A program made the position numbers and the translations under genes. This document shows positions 19,851 through 31,055 of a DNA stretch of 33,104 nt, piece by piece (position 1 is the stretch's first letter; each line of letters begins with the position of its first letter). The notes beneath the pieces are model-generated. The model ran no database searches. It was not told the DNA's origin and saw only the letters and a program-made list of their open reading frames with translations. Where the stretch lies: assembly GCA_025201705.1 (NCBI GenBank), contig MU616899.1, positions 1-33,104 on the forward strand. Reading direction: 5' to 3'. The stretch comes from Dissophora ornata. Lineage: Eukaryota; Mortierellomycota; Mortierellomycetes; Mortierellales; Mortierellaceae.

Positions 19851-20176
19851 GGCTGAAGTGCGAGAGGGATGAGAGGGGTGTTGAGTGTTGTTGATTCACG
19901 AATGGCGAAAGCGAAAAGAGACAAAGATTACGGAAGAATAGTTGCGAACTGCCGAAGTGCCTTTTATCTTTTTGGACTTTATGTCTTTCGGGCTTTTTGA
20001 CCTTTGAAAAAGCGGAGGTGACTTTCTATAAAGACTGAAGCCAAACTACGACTGACTCAGTTTCGCCCGCAATGCATCATTCGTTCCATTGCATTCTTTT
20101 TCTTTCCTCATCCTTCATCGATCCATCAGACAACTAGTGTCATTCGTGGCAAAAAGGCCAAAAGATAACCGACACC
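19851..20176. promoter_or_regulatory. Divergent promoter between the dehydratase gene and IPK1
   Basis: The 326-nt gap separates two start codons facing outward. On the plus strand TATAAA (20027-20032) lies about 145 nt upstream of the IPK1 ATG. On the minus strand a GATAAAAG string near 19961-19968 lies about 115 nt upstream of the dehydratase ATG. Both sit in normal fungal TATA positions; usage is unproven. Confidence 0.45.
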
Positions 20177-22113
20177 ATGGCCACGTTCGACAAACTCTAT
20201 CGCGCGGAACATTGGCAGTACAGAGCAGAAGGGAACGCCAACTTGGTCCTCCAGTATACAGGCCCTGAGCCTTGCATTGTAATGTGTGCTTGCATGTGGC
20301 GTTCTGTACGCTCACCGCTGTCTTTAAGCTAGATTTCTCCGCAGCCAACCTACAATTGAAACACAAAAGACTTACCTATCGCGCCACACTAGACAACCAC
20401 GTTGCTTCGTCTTCGAAAGACTGATCGCCAAATACCCACCGTGGCACCAGTGTCGAACAAGAACACGTCAGGAATATCCATTAACAGCAACGTGGCTAAG
20501 AAGGCAGACCTGGTCGAGGAGCCAATGTTTGTTTCCAAAGTCATGGGCCTCCTTCTTGGACAAGAGTTCGTCGAGCAATTGGTGAGCAGATCGAGTTTTC
20601 TCCCATTGCACTCTGGCGCACATCCATTGCTTGATATGTCAAGCAATGGTATTCCCAAAGAAGTGTTTGCTCAATGAACGATTTTGGCTGCGTTGATCCT
20701 TAGATACCAGTCTCACTTCCCGCGGACTTCATGAGGGAGCTGGCAGAGAGGATTGAGCTGTCGCGACCTGCGGATCGTTTAAAAAAAGGCATCGATTTTT
20801 CGCAGACAGTGGGTTTCTTGGCTCTGGATCACACAAAATTCATCAAGCCATGTACTGGTCAGCCATCGGTCGCGGTGGAAATCAAGGTGATGATTTTGAT
20901 TGAGAGCAAGCCATGTTATCCGTAAAGTCATCTGGAAGCGACATGTTAATCAGTTCTGAAATACTTTTCAATGTTACAGCCCAAGTGGGGGTTTCTTCCG
21001 CAGTCGCCATTTATCCCACAGGATCTCGATATCAAGCGACGAAAGTGCCGATTTTGTATGTATCAGCATAGCAAAATGAAATCTGGACAAGAGGAAACCC
21101 TGAGTGAATTCTGCCCTGTCGATCTGTGCTCAGGCAACGAACTCTTAGTCCGCAATGCCTTGAATTCGCTCGTGAAGACACCCCAGAACAACTTGCGGCT
21201 CTTTATCGATGGTAGACAGCAGCCCATCTCAGCCGACTCCATATTGCGGTGCTTTTCTGGGACCAGCAGCGTAGACAAAGAAAAAAGTGACCGTGCAATG
21301 GATAATGCAGAGGTGCCTCAAGAGTTACCGCTGATGGATCTCTTGGCTCAGATCTTGACCCAGTCATTGCTACTCAAGAGGCTTGCTCGATTGCAGGAGG
21401 GACTTGACTCGTTGGATGTGCACACGATCCACCGCTTCTACGTCCAACTTGTGGATCCTATTACGAACACCCTTCAGCAGCCGACGTTTGAGGAGTTTTT
21501 GAACACTGCAGAAACGTTTTTGTATCGCACAGACATGGACGAGATGATGAGCAAGGATCACAAGGCTTTTTTGAGTAATAATGTCTCCAGCCTTGGATTT
21601 GGACCGGAGGACGATTTAGACGATCCAGACACAGTTCCTACAAGACTTAAGCTGCACTTTATTCGCGAGTTTCTCCTGTCAATGACGTTGAAAGATTGCT
21701 CCATCCTTGTTACTATACGACGAGATGAACGTGCGGAAGAAACTAAAGGAGATAGATGTAGAGCGGCCGACAACCAACAAGTAGCAAGGTAATCTCCATG
21801 TACACTACTGTTATTTTTGTATCATCTGATGCACATCGTGAAAGAAGTACTTGCTAACTGCTGGAGAAAAATATAATGGGCGGTTTTTACTCTTTGGGGG
21901 TCGAACAGTGCGAAAGCAGATATCCCCGTATTCAGCGAGGACTGCCATGGAATCAAATTCGGAGACCAGAACTTTACGTACAAAATCACCTGTATAGACT
22001 TGGATCCCAAGAAGGTTAATTCGATACCCATGCAGCTGAAGAAGGACCGCGACCTAGTCGACCACTATCTGTCGACAGTTGGAGAGCGTGAAGCGAGCTG
22101 CGGATCCCGATAG
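20177..22113 (+). CDS. IPK1: Inositol-pentakisphosphate 2-kinase
   Basis: Phosphorylates Ins(1,3,4,5,6)P5 at the 2 position to make phytate (InsP6), which supports mRNA export and feeds inositol pyrophosphate synthesis. Five exons (20177-20278, 20393-20581, 20704-20886, 20980-21788, 21909-22113) join to 495 aa. The N-terminal lobe opens WQYRAEGNANLVLQYTG followed by LLRLRKT, with the family's glycine-containing ATP site. The signature EIKPKWGFLP (about 156-165) is rebuilt across intron 3, followed by the Cys-rich KCRFCMYQH and EFCPVDLCSGN. LKDCSILVTI and the late Asp motif CIDLDPKKV (Asp458, Asp460) complete the kinase. The intron 4 acceptor was chosen as CAG at 21906-21908, which keeps the frame into DIPVFSEDCHG; a CTAAC branch site precedes it. 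The first junction (PEPCI-TTTLLRL) is the least certain. The start has good context and a TATA box upstream. Confidence 0.9.
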
Positions 22114-22330
22114 TCATCTCACTTGGATGCAAGTAAGAAATCAAAGGCTGATTTTTTATTATTTGTCACGGGGCATTTTTACACTAACGCCTGAAACTTG
22201 TTGATGGTGGATGCCAAGCTTTCTCGTCTCCCTACATTCACAGACACTTACGAATAATCATTCGAATTCTTATAGCAAGCTGAAGCATAGTTCGAACGCA
22301 ATTGAAGTAAAGTAAAAGAAGGCGACAAAC

Positions 22331-23774
22331 ATGTACGTTATTCTTCGACCCGCGAGGTCATACGGCCCCATTCAAAATGCCATTGCTGTGTTGAATCTCC
22401 TCTCATTGGTAAGTAGGCAGCGTGAAGTAAGCCCCAGCGAGTATGAATGTGCGCAATGAAGGAACACCACTTTAACGTCTCGATGTTTACTAATGAATAT
22501 CGGATATCGACAGCTTGTGGGGATGATTCTGCTCTGCGTGGGTAGGTGGCAATGCGTGTCGAAGAATTGTCGCCCAATGTTGTATGCTTGGTTGCCAAAG
22601 TTGCTAACCAGCGCTTTTCATATCCTTTTGTATCATGTCGCTGGGGTGCTTGCAGGCACGTTTGTTTACTTTGCACCGGGTGCGGTCTTTGTCGCCTCTA
22701 CGCTGCTGCCACACTTGATCTTGGTCCTGGGGGCTACCATCTCGTTGGTCTCTTTCTTAGGATACTATGGCGCAATGAATGAGAAACGCTGGATTCTCTG
22801 GACACATGGCCTGATTCTGCTGATTGCCATTGCTCTCCAAATCACGGTCGGGGCCATCGCATTTGTGTACCGGAACCAAGGAAACGAGGTTCTAGACAAG
22901 GCCTGGGATCGAGTCTTCAAGTCCGACCCTCGTGTCATCCGGGATTTGGAGTCCTTTGTAAGTCGGTGGGCTGCGTAGCGGTCCCGCCAATGTCCATGTC
23001 TGGCGACGAAAGAGCATAACTTATTGACTTCAAGCCTACTAATGCTTGCTTATTGTCGTCGTTACTAGTTCCAATGCTGTGGATTTGAGCATGTGTTGGA
23101 CAGGGCCGTGCCCGTCACCTGTGCGCTCGACCATCATTTCATGACAGGGTGTCGCGAGAACATTCAAACCACCTTCCAGGACAGTCTTCAAGCAATTGGG
23201 GTTATTGGCGCCATTCTTGGAGGTATTGAGGTAATAACTTGTGAAGAAAATCGGTGCCAAGCCAAAATAGTGCCGTCTTGCGCATTGTCCACCTTATTTT
23301 ATTTTTCACTTTATTTTTTTTATTGTTGACACTGTGAACTGCCTTTTGCCACCAAGGTTAAATGCGGCCTCCTACTTTTTTTTTACTGACAAACCTCTTT
23401 TCTTTCCATGTGCTTCCTTTCCTCATTCGTAGTTGGTCAGTTTGTTAGGCGCCGCAATATTGTTTCACCGTTTTGACAAGCAACAATATCTGCGTGAGCA
23501 AGAAGAAGGTGAGGCCTCGCTTGTCAGAGCACTATTGGAAGCTCAGCATGTCGATCGGCAGATTGAAGCGGCGCGCCGTCAACAGGAGCGACAGGATGAA
23601 TACGAGACCCTGGCCGAGCACGTGCGGGCGCAGACTTTAGCACGAGCAGCGGAGGGAGGATTGTTGAATGCTCGTCAGGGAAGACTCGGAGGGGGCTCTC
23701 GGGATCCCCCACCTTATGGAACTTTTGATACGCCATCCGGTGCAGCAGGCACACGCTCTAAGGCAGGCCATTAG
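22331..23774 (+). CDS. Tetraspanin-like four-helix membrane protein
   Basis: Five exons (22331-22408, 22514-22541, 22656-22957, 23069-23230, 23433-23774) join to 303 aa. Four hydrophobic helices lie at about 15-37, 55-80, 88-110 and 178-202. A large loop before the last helix contains the tetraspanin hallmark QCCGF (Cys139, Cys140) plus Cys154 and Cys164, enough for the two usual disulfides. The second exon is only 28 nt. After helix 4 comes an unusually long cytoplasmic tail of about 100 residues. It is first Glu/Arg/Gln-rich and probably coiled-coil (LREQEEGEASLVRALLEAQ), then Gly/Pro-rich. Tetraspanins organise membrane microdomains; fungal ones (PLS1, TSP2 types) act in polarised growth and invasion, but I cannot assign this one to a subtype. 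It lies about 220 nt downstream of IPK1 on the same strand. Confidence 0.82.
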
Positions 23775-23920
23775 TAATTCTCACGATGGTGATGCGCGTC
23801 AGTAACACCAGACCAACAGAGTTCGTTCTTGTAGAGCGCATTGTTCACTGTTTTGCAATCCCTGCATATTTTTTTTCTCAGGATATACACACAGAGATTG
23901 CAATTAAATACAGGGTTTGA

Positions 23921-23926
23921 AATAAA
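23921..23926 (+). terminator. Poly(A) signal of the tetraspanin-like gene
   Basis: AATAAA about 147 nt past the stop codon on the sense strand, in an A/T-rich context. Position-based call. Confidence 0.45.
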
Positions 23927-24220
23927 CATAAGAGCCCTGGAATGACGGGACCCCTAGTGCATGTGCTTGGTTATTGCATTCATGCCGGCAGTGTACGCGT
24001 ACTACGCGATAGGTAATAGACTAATGATTTGGTGGGGTCTTGTCCTGAGCATTGGCAGAAGAATGATTGCAATTCAATAATGGACGTGCAACTAGTCACA
24101 GTGAGTCTAATGCCCAAAGCATGACACATGCCAGCATACGGACATCGCGACGTAAAAACGGCCAACCGTGAGAGCCGGTTCCTTGTCCTTGCCCTCAATC
24201 GCGCAAAAATGCCAGGGTAT

Positions 24221-24268
24221 TGGACACATGTCGTGATGGACACATGTCGCGTTGGACACATGTATGCT
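24221..24268. repeat. Three tandem 16-bp units containing palindromic ACATGT
   Basis: Three head-to-tail copies start TGGACACATGT; the first two continue TCG and the third diverges after the shared 11 bases. Each unit contains the self-complementary hexamer ACATGT, spaced exactly 16 bp apart. It lies in a gene-poor region. Confidence 0.85.
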
Positions 24269-24893
24269 GGAGGAAGGAATGGTATCAGGACCAATAGGCA
24301 AGCGTCCCAAGACTTGTAATGGATGGCAGTGACAGCATCTTCGCGACCAGCAGGGCCGATGGGTCCTCGTCGCGGACTGAAATTTCGCGATGCATGAATA
24401 TATCCAGCCCACACGTCGATAGAGTCGCGGCATGAATGTCTGTGGCTATGATGATGCTGTGGATGATAATAGTCTATTGGGCTGTTCAGCTTATAACCCG
24501 CGAAGGTACTAACCTTTGTGGCGCTATGTCGCGTTGCAGTCCACATCTCCACATCTCGATGGCTGCCATGCACCCCTTTCTCTCTATCTCCCTCTCTATC
24601 TCTTTTGTTCCTTGTCTTATTTTCCGTCTATTGAAGAAATATGCACCCTCCTTTATCGCGTCCGCGGCGGTTCGTTCCTCCTACTATCGTGGTAACAGTC
24701 TGGCATGAAAGAAAAAGTAACGAAGGGAAAACACAGTAGAAAGGAATATGGTCAGAACTATTATTAGATAGAAGCGCTGTCCATCTTTTTCACAGTACCC
24801 ATTCGATTACAAACGGCGCATCTCACATATCCAGCCATCGGGCGAACAGTCGAGAAAAGAAATGGGCGCGAGAAGCTACGGAAGAAATAGCCA

Positions 24894-24909
24894 TGTGTGT
24901 GTGTGTGTG
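24894..24909. repeat. (TG)8 microsatellite
   Basis: Eight uninterrupted TG dinucleotides in intergenic DNA. Confidence 0.9.
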
Positions 24910-26428
24910 AATAGATATGCACAACAGTCGATGGGCGTTTGTGCTGTTTTGAACAGCAATCCGCTGAAGACCCATTTTGCTCGGTGCTCGGTAAGATAAC
25001 CACCCGGAAAGGCGATGGTCTGGTTTTCCTGCCAGGCAGGGACCAAGACAAGGGGGACATGGTTTATGTAACATGTGGGCGTTTGTTTTGAATATGTGGC
25101 AAACACTACAATTACGATGGATGCTCTCTTGAGGTCGATGGAGTACAACGCACGTATCCGTTTGCGGTAGGGTGTCGCACAGAGACATCAAGGGGTGGAG
25201 AGCCACGAGCTGAAGAGAAAGAGTCTCTGTAACCGTCCATGAAACGAGCAGAGACCACGGCCAGCGACGTGTTCAGTGATAACAGATGCAAAAACATACA
25301 AATACGTGCCGACATGTTCTGATACAGGATGGATGGCCACTTTCTCACTCCTTTCTTCACTCGCATACACTCTCCCCCACTTTGTTCTCTCTTCTCTCCT
25401 CCTTCTGCCTTTTGTCGTCAACTCGCATCTCCTCGTTTGCAGTCCTCCACCGCCAGAAACAAAGCCCTTGTCGATCAAATACGCCACTGCATCCAAACAT
25501 TCGCTCTCCCCCCTCGGACTCTTGCTCTGCCCAACCCACATCTGCTCCGTTTACTTTGGCTCATCCACATTCCATCCACATCTTACAACACGACGCAATA
25601 AACAAGCACGGTTGTGTTCCAAGGACGGACCGATAGAGAGCCCCCTCTCACACTCTCCCAGCGCCTCTCCAACTTTCAACAGTCCACCCGCCCTAATTTC
25701 GCCTCGACGTCCATGATCCAATCGAGCCTGTAGGAGAGTAAGTGAGGAGACAGCCCGTAGTGGGATAAATGAGGAAACAGCCTGCAGGGGAGCAAACAGC
25801 CCGCCGTCTGTGTGTGATGACTCGTGGTTTCATTGCGTCGTTGTCCCTGTGCACGCAATTCCCATTCCCAGACTCCGCTTCGTTCCAGGCCAAACACCCC
25901 CCCGCCGCCCCTTTTTTGTTTATCTCATCACTGCCACTTGATATCTGACACGCCGAGCACACTCAGGGGACTGCGGCCGTTCCTGTAAATGGCTGTGTGA
26001 GTATGTACGTGGGTGTTGGTTTTCTAGACTATCCATTCCTTCTTCTTGCTCCTGTCGCACCAGCATGCCGCAACAAGAGGCACCGTCGTGGACATGGTCA
26101 TGGAATGTGGGAATGTGGATGGGGATTGCACAACTGTCTAGCGGTATAGCCGCGCACTGGTGTGTTTGTGCGCACAGAATCAGTAGAACCAGTGTTTATA
26201 TTTAGCGGGACGATGTGCGCACAGTGATCCCTATTTTTATTTCGTTCCTCGTTGATTCCCTCATTCCCCTTTCTTCATCATTCATCATTCAACTCTCCCC
26301 GGGAACGTGCACTCCACTTGCTGGACACTAACCTTGCAGTCTGTCTTTTCTTCATTCACCCCTCACTGCTGGCGATCAGCCATACACACGCAAACACACA
26401 GCACGAGGCACTCTTGGCATCCAACTGT

Positions 26429-26473
26429 TCCTCCTCCTCCTCTCCTCCTCCTCCTCCTCTTCTTCTTCTTCTT
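26429..26473. repeat. TCC/TCT trinucleotide tract in the 5' leader of the fusion gene
   Basis: About 45 nt of CCT/TCT repeats on the sense strand, ending in TTTGCAG at 26478. The tract doubles as a strong-looking polypyrimidine tract and 3' splice site about 60 nt upstream of the start codon. Confidence 0.8.
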
Positions 26474-26538
26474 TGCAGCTCCCTTCTTTTCTTGGTTCTT
26501 CACAGCCGACATCGCCATCTTGATCGTTCATGTCATAA

Positions 26539-29500
26539 ATGACATCCACCCAAAGAAATTTCTATCGCTCATCCGCGGTGTCTTCTAGATCGACTTCGCC
26601 TTCGCCCCCTCCACTCTTCCCGGGCATGGTCCTTCCTCAGGACCCACCACCTTACTCCCGGAGGAGCAACCAGCCCGCCAATCCGAACATGCACCCATAC
26701 TCAGCGAGTCCCAACGGCAACTCGCTCAGCAGCAGCAATTTTTACTCTTCCTCAAATTCAAGTACCTCAGCCCGCCCTTCTAGCTTCGTTTCTGTCGCAG
26801 CCACAGCCGCGGCGCTCGTCAATGGCGTACGAGGCAGCGGTACCGGCGGGAGCGAGCTGCGTGCTCCCAGCCCTCACTTTCCTCCCTCAAGGCACCACCG
26901 CACGCTCAGCAACAGTAGTACGCAAAGCGACTTGCCTTCAGCACTTGTCGACAAACAGTTTGTGTATTATCCTTCAGCATCGACCTCGTCACGGCTTCGC
27001 TCCGTGCGGAAACGACTCTTTTCCAGGGGCGCTGTGGGCTACTGGATATTGTTGGCCTTGATTGCTTTGTTTTCCCTTATCTTCCTCCAACCCTCTGTGC
27101 CCCTTTGGAAAAGCCGCCACTCTGTCGAGGCTCCACACCACTCCAGCAACCATGACAGGTACAGATACGACTTTGACTATCCTCTGGACAAGACATTGCA
27201 ACAAGCGCAGGAAATCGAGCGGCAACGGGCAGCTGAACTGCACAACCCGCAGTGGAAAAACTATGCGGACGAGAACTCCGATTCCGAGGAGCAGTCAATG
27301 GGAGGAGCTTCAGATCAACAGGATAGGAAGGATAAGCTGGTTCGTCCCGATAGCCATGGATCCAAAGCCGACTCGGGATCTACAGAGTTTTCAGGCCTGA
27401 GTGGTGAGGTAATCGACCCAGAGTCTATTGTGCTTTACCGCATTCTTGGTAATGATCTGCCTCCTCGTCACAGGCCTGGTCAAACCCTGTCGAATGTGCG
27501 CTTCATTTTGGAACATGAACCCGAGTTCAACAAGACTCGCAAGCTGTGGGTGCTGAACCGTATCGTGGACCAGCATGCCGAGGCGTCGATTATTCAGTTG
27601 CTGGACCACCATCGCCAAGAGTACATTCGGATTCCCTTTGACGAAAACGAGTACTTGAAGCAGGATTTCAAGCTCGAGGACTTTCCCGAGCCAGACTTTT
27701 TCTCGTCAGACGACTACTCGACGTTTTCCAAGGTAGCCAAGCTCAGGGTACTGGATTATACCTACCACGACAAGAACAGATATGCCATGAACAACGTAAG
27801 TCCATCTGTGCACTCTTGATTACTGCCACAAAACAGGGACGTACACTGGTGCGAAACAGCTGCCCACATGCACCATTTCGAATCCATGGTCTGGAAGAGT
27901 ACATGTACTGGAGTTTCAGGGAATGACTTGAGCATGTGTCTCTTCTTCCGGAGGGGGCCACAAAGAATAGTTGCACAAGAAAAGGAGACATTGCCGAGAT
28001 TACACGAAAAAAAAATAACACTACGCCGACTGGGGGTTATCGTTTCAATGGGGATATTGGACTTTAGTGCTCTGCATTGTTTACGCATTGTAAAACATTG
28101 CATTGGTACAGTGACAGGTCGGGGCTGAAAATAGAATTTCGGCGACATCGCGTACTAACGCCCATCTGCTGCTGCTTGGGCAATGTCTTTATAGAATGGG
28201 GGTCGAAATATCGCCATCCAGCACGGCAAGACAAAGGTCGATGCCCGATGGATCTTTGCATTTGATGGAAACTCATTCCTGACCAAGAATGCCATGGGTG
28301 AGATCAAGCAGGCCATTCAGGAATACGGCGACGCTGTCAAATACCTTGTGGTGCCCATGGCTAGACTTGTCGACAACTCACAGCTTCTGAAGGGCGTCGA
28401 CACCCGTCCAAACTCCAAGGAGGAGCCACAGATCATCTTCAGGAACGATGCCGATGATGTTTACAACCCGGATATGAGATACGGCCGTCGATCCAAGGTA
28501 AACAAAGTGCATAAGACGAAGAACAAGATCTATTTTTTTGCTAATATCAGCTTGTATTGATGGTGGTTATGTTTGACATTGTTTGTACAATCATTGCATT
28601 TGTGTCGGTTTCACTCACCAATGCCTAAATTACCTCTCATTACAGTTGGAGCTGTTGTGGAGGTTGGGCGCACTGGAGCGTGGCAAGATCAGCAAGCCAT
28701 CCGTCTCTTGGGAACCTAAGGAGCGTGAGGCTATGCCCGACAAAGCTGATTTCAGGACCGTAGGCTGGGTCTTCCGCCTTTTTTCTGGAAAGCGGTCCCA
28801 GGAGGAAAACACCCGACAGTCGGCTGCCATTCGTGCCTACAATCGTCTGCTTGCCATTCAGGACCTGATCGATGGCATCGACGAAAGGATTGCCCGCAAG
28901 ACATTCCGATCGAACGACCTCCTCGTCTACAAGGATAGCGTACTCAGGGCTAACCGCCAAAAGTATTGGATTGGTGAGCTTGGCGTCACCAACATGGTGC
29001 ATGAGCTTCAGTCCAAGGCTTGCGGAGTCTTGTCCCGGCGTGCTAATCTTTTGAAGAAGGCATCTGCTGAAGACTTGATCATCTTCCCCGCTGACGGTCA
29101 AGGAAAGCCGGTCATTCCCCAGTCATCGTCAGCCACGGTCAACGAGGATGGCTCGTCCAAGGTCATCACGCTGCAAGGCCTGTACGATGAGGTCACCACG
29201 CTCACGCTCGCCCATTACTTTACCGGCAATGAAACGTTTGCTCGTGCGGCCGCCAACATTGTTCGAACGACTCTACTTCAAGAGCATGACCAGCATATCG
29301 CGGTTCACCCGACAACGGAAGAAACAGGATATCTCCTGGACCACGGCTATTCTTTCCCTGCCCTGAACCGCCTACCAAGAGTCATTCCCAAGAAGGAAGG
29401 TGTGCTGAACTCGCGGCCACTGTTGACAATCCCCAAGGATCTTTTGAAGGCCGACACGATGCCTGCGTTCTTGGATGCTGTCCGGATACTCCATAGAATT

Positions 29501-30640
29501 CATGTTTTGACCCAAAACGAGTACATTCAGCTCACACTCGTGTTTTCTACATGGCTGGAGCACTTGGTCAACTCGCCTGAAGGAATCCTGTACGCAAAGC
29601 AAGGCGACCACCGCTCTTCGTTTATGGATCTACACGTGGCTTCCCTGGCAGCGATCACGGACGACGTTCGCCTCTTCCTGAGAGTTGTCAACAGATGCCG
29701 AATGAGAGTTGGTCGCCAGTTTATGGTTGTTCAAGATGGAAAGATCAAGATGCCATTCGAGAACGCTTACGCGACCAGACAGTCAATGGCGGGTCTTTTG
29801 CAGCCAGGAGGTGCAGCCGCCGATGTCTCTGGGCAGGAGCTGGCGGGAATGTACATTGACGAGGAGAACGATGACCTGGATTTGAGTTTGGATCAGTCCA
29901 TTAGCCGACCGCGGGATCTGGGTGCAATGATGAAGGACTCTGTGATGTCCGACACAGATGTACTTTCAAACTACGAAAGCCTGAACCAAGGCGACACTCC
30001 CGAGGATGAAGACGAATATCAGCGAAAGCAGTCAACCCAGGGCTCACTCGAAGAGTATATCAATGACGACTCTTCTCAGCAACAACAGCCATTGGTGGCC
30101 TCATCGACACCGCCATTGGTGACGGAAGGCGGAGAGCTGCTGTTGTCTGTTGCAGAGTTGACAGAGAGATACTCGGCGTTGAACCTGCAATACTGGACAC
30201 TGTTGACGCGCATGGTCGACAACTCTGGTATGGCGTCTGCTCCGGATCTGTGGCGCCATCGATCTAAGCGCGGCTACCGACTCGGAGACATTGTACGCAA
30301 CTATGTCCGTCAGGACCATTACCGATCGCCAGGATTGCGCAAGGCGACGATGGACGCGCTGTTGTACACAGCACGTACGAATTACGACCATGTCCCAAAG
30401 AGGGTCCTGTTGACGACTGAAGGCAAGACGCCAGTAGTGAATGATAGACGCAAGAGCAGCGATATGTCGAGACCCTACAATCCTGCGAACGAAGGTGTTT
30501 TAGAGTGGGGCGACCTCGGGCTGGAGGCCAACATTTTTGAGGCCCTTGAGAGAGATGAGCAGGACTTTGAGGACTCGCTGGGAGGCTCCCTGCCTGGCAC
30601 AGGTGTCCCACCTTTCTGGATGCTGGGTGTTGTGGAGTAA
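26539..30640 (+). CDS. Type II membrane protein: glycosyltransferase-like domain fused to alginate-lyase-like domain
   Basis: Three exons (26539-27795, 28195-28497, 28646-30640) join to 1184 aa. Residues 1-160 are Ser/Pro/Asn-rich and cytosolic, ending in a basic cluster (RLRSVRKRLFSR). One membrane helix (about 168-185) follows, so the rest should face the Golgi lumen or cell exterior. Residues about 295-520 form a glycosyltransferase-like domain with YRILGNDLPPRH, LWVLNRIVD, NNGGRNIAIQHG across intron 1 and ARWIFAFDGNSFLT, the last a possible DxD-equivalent. Residues about 695-880 and 1010-1100 resemble the alpha/alpha-barrel of alginate lyases: LTLAHYFTGNETFARAA, MPAFLDAVRILHRI, YIQLTLVFSTWLEHLV, GDHRSSFMDLHVASLAA (position of the lyase NNHGxxxD motif; His842 kept, first Asn replaced by Asp) and NLQYWTLLTRMV. 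An acidic Gln/Ser-rich insert (about 905-1000) interrupts it. Activity is unproven; assembly or trimming of cell-wall polyuronides is a guess. A TAA lies directly before the ATG in frame. Confidence 0.75.
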
Positions 30641-31055
30641 AAGTATTCTCCTCTGCGAACCTGCCTGCATTCCATCCAAACTTTTTTTTTTTTTCCCAAT
30701 CATCTTCGGTATTCAACAACATTTTTCACTCATACACCTGTATATATACCACTTCCCTTCTCTCTTTTTTTTTTATCGCTTAATGACACATCCTTTACAC
30801 ATTTTTTGTCTGCAGGATTATTCCATCGTTTTTGTCTTTCAAACAATGTCATCCCATGACCAAGCAAGCGTGTCAGCGTGTCTTGATTATATCCCACTAT
30901 AAAGCATTCACCACAAATAAATAAAGGTGGACCCAACAGAGACTTCAGGTTCCTAAGAGAAAACATGGCACTGTACTGGAAGGCATTGGGTGAAATGAAA
31001 GCCCGTATGTATATTGTATTAGATGCTGTAGTTGGAGCCAGCCAATATTCAGTCA
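30641..31055. other. Convergent intergenic region
   Basis: About 415 nt between two convergent stop codons, with long T runs on the plus strand near 30682 and 30767. An AATAAATAAA string (30916-30925) lies about 275 nt past the fusion gene's stop. No gene seen. Confidence 0.5.

Larger units (their letters stand above)
23775..26538. other. Long gene-poor stretch upstream of the glycosyltransferase/alginate-lyase-like fusion gene
   Basis: About 2.76 kb without a supported gene. The left end holds the tetraspanin 3' UTR. Further in are a 3-copy 16-bp repeat (24221-24268), a short TG run (24894-24909), and a long C/T-biased zone (about 25330-25700 and 26240-26520) fitting promoter and leader of the next gene. 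A 197-codon open frame on the minus strand (23980-24573) shows no recognisable motif, and I do not call it. I found no tRNA or rRNA. Confidence 0.5.

Noticed and set aside
23980..24573. 197-codon minus-strand open frame
   Set aside because: No recognisable domain, His/Arg/Cys/Ser composition unlike neighbouring proteins, no promoter or poly(A) support, and other frames overlap it. It could be chance.
24764..25897. Several overlapping 60-127 codon frames on both strands
   Set aside because: They are mutually overlapping, low complexity and without motifs; typical of open frames in C/T-biased DNA.
26252..26588. Two Ser/Leu/His-rich frames upstream of the fusion gene
   Set aside because: Their composition is only a translation of the pyrimidine repeats. 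They may act as upstream frames but are not called as genes.
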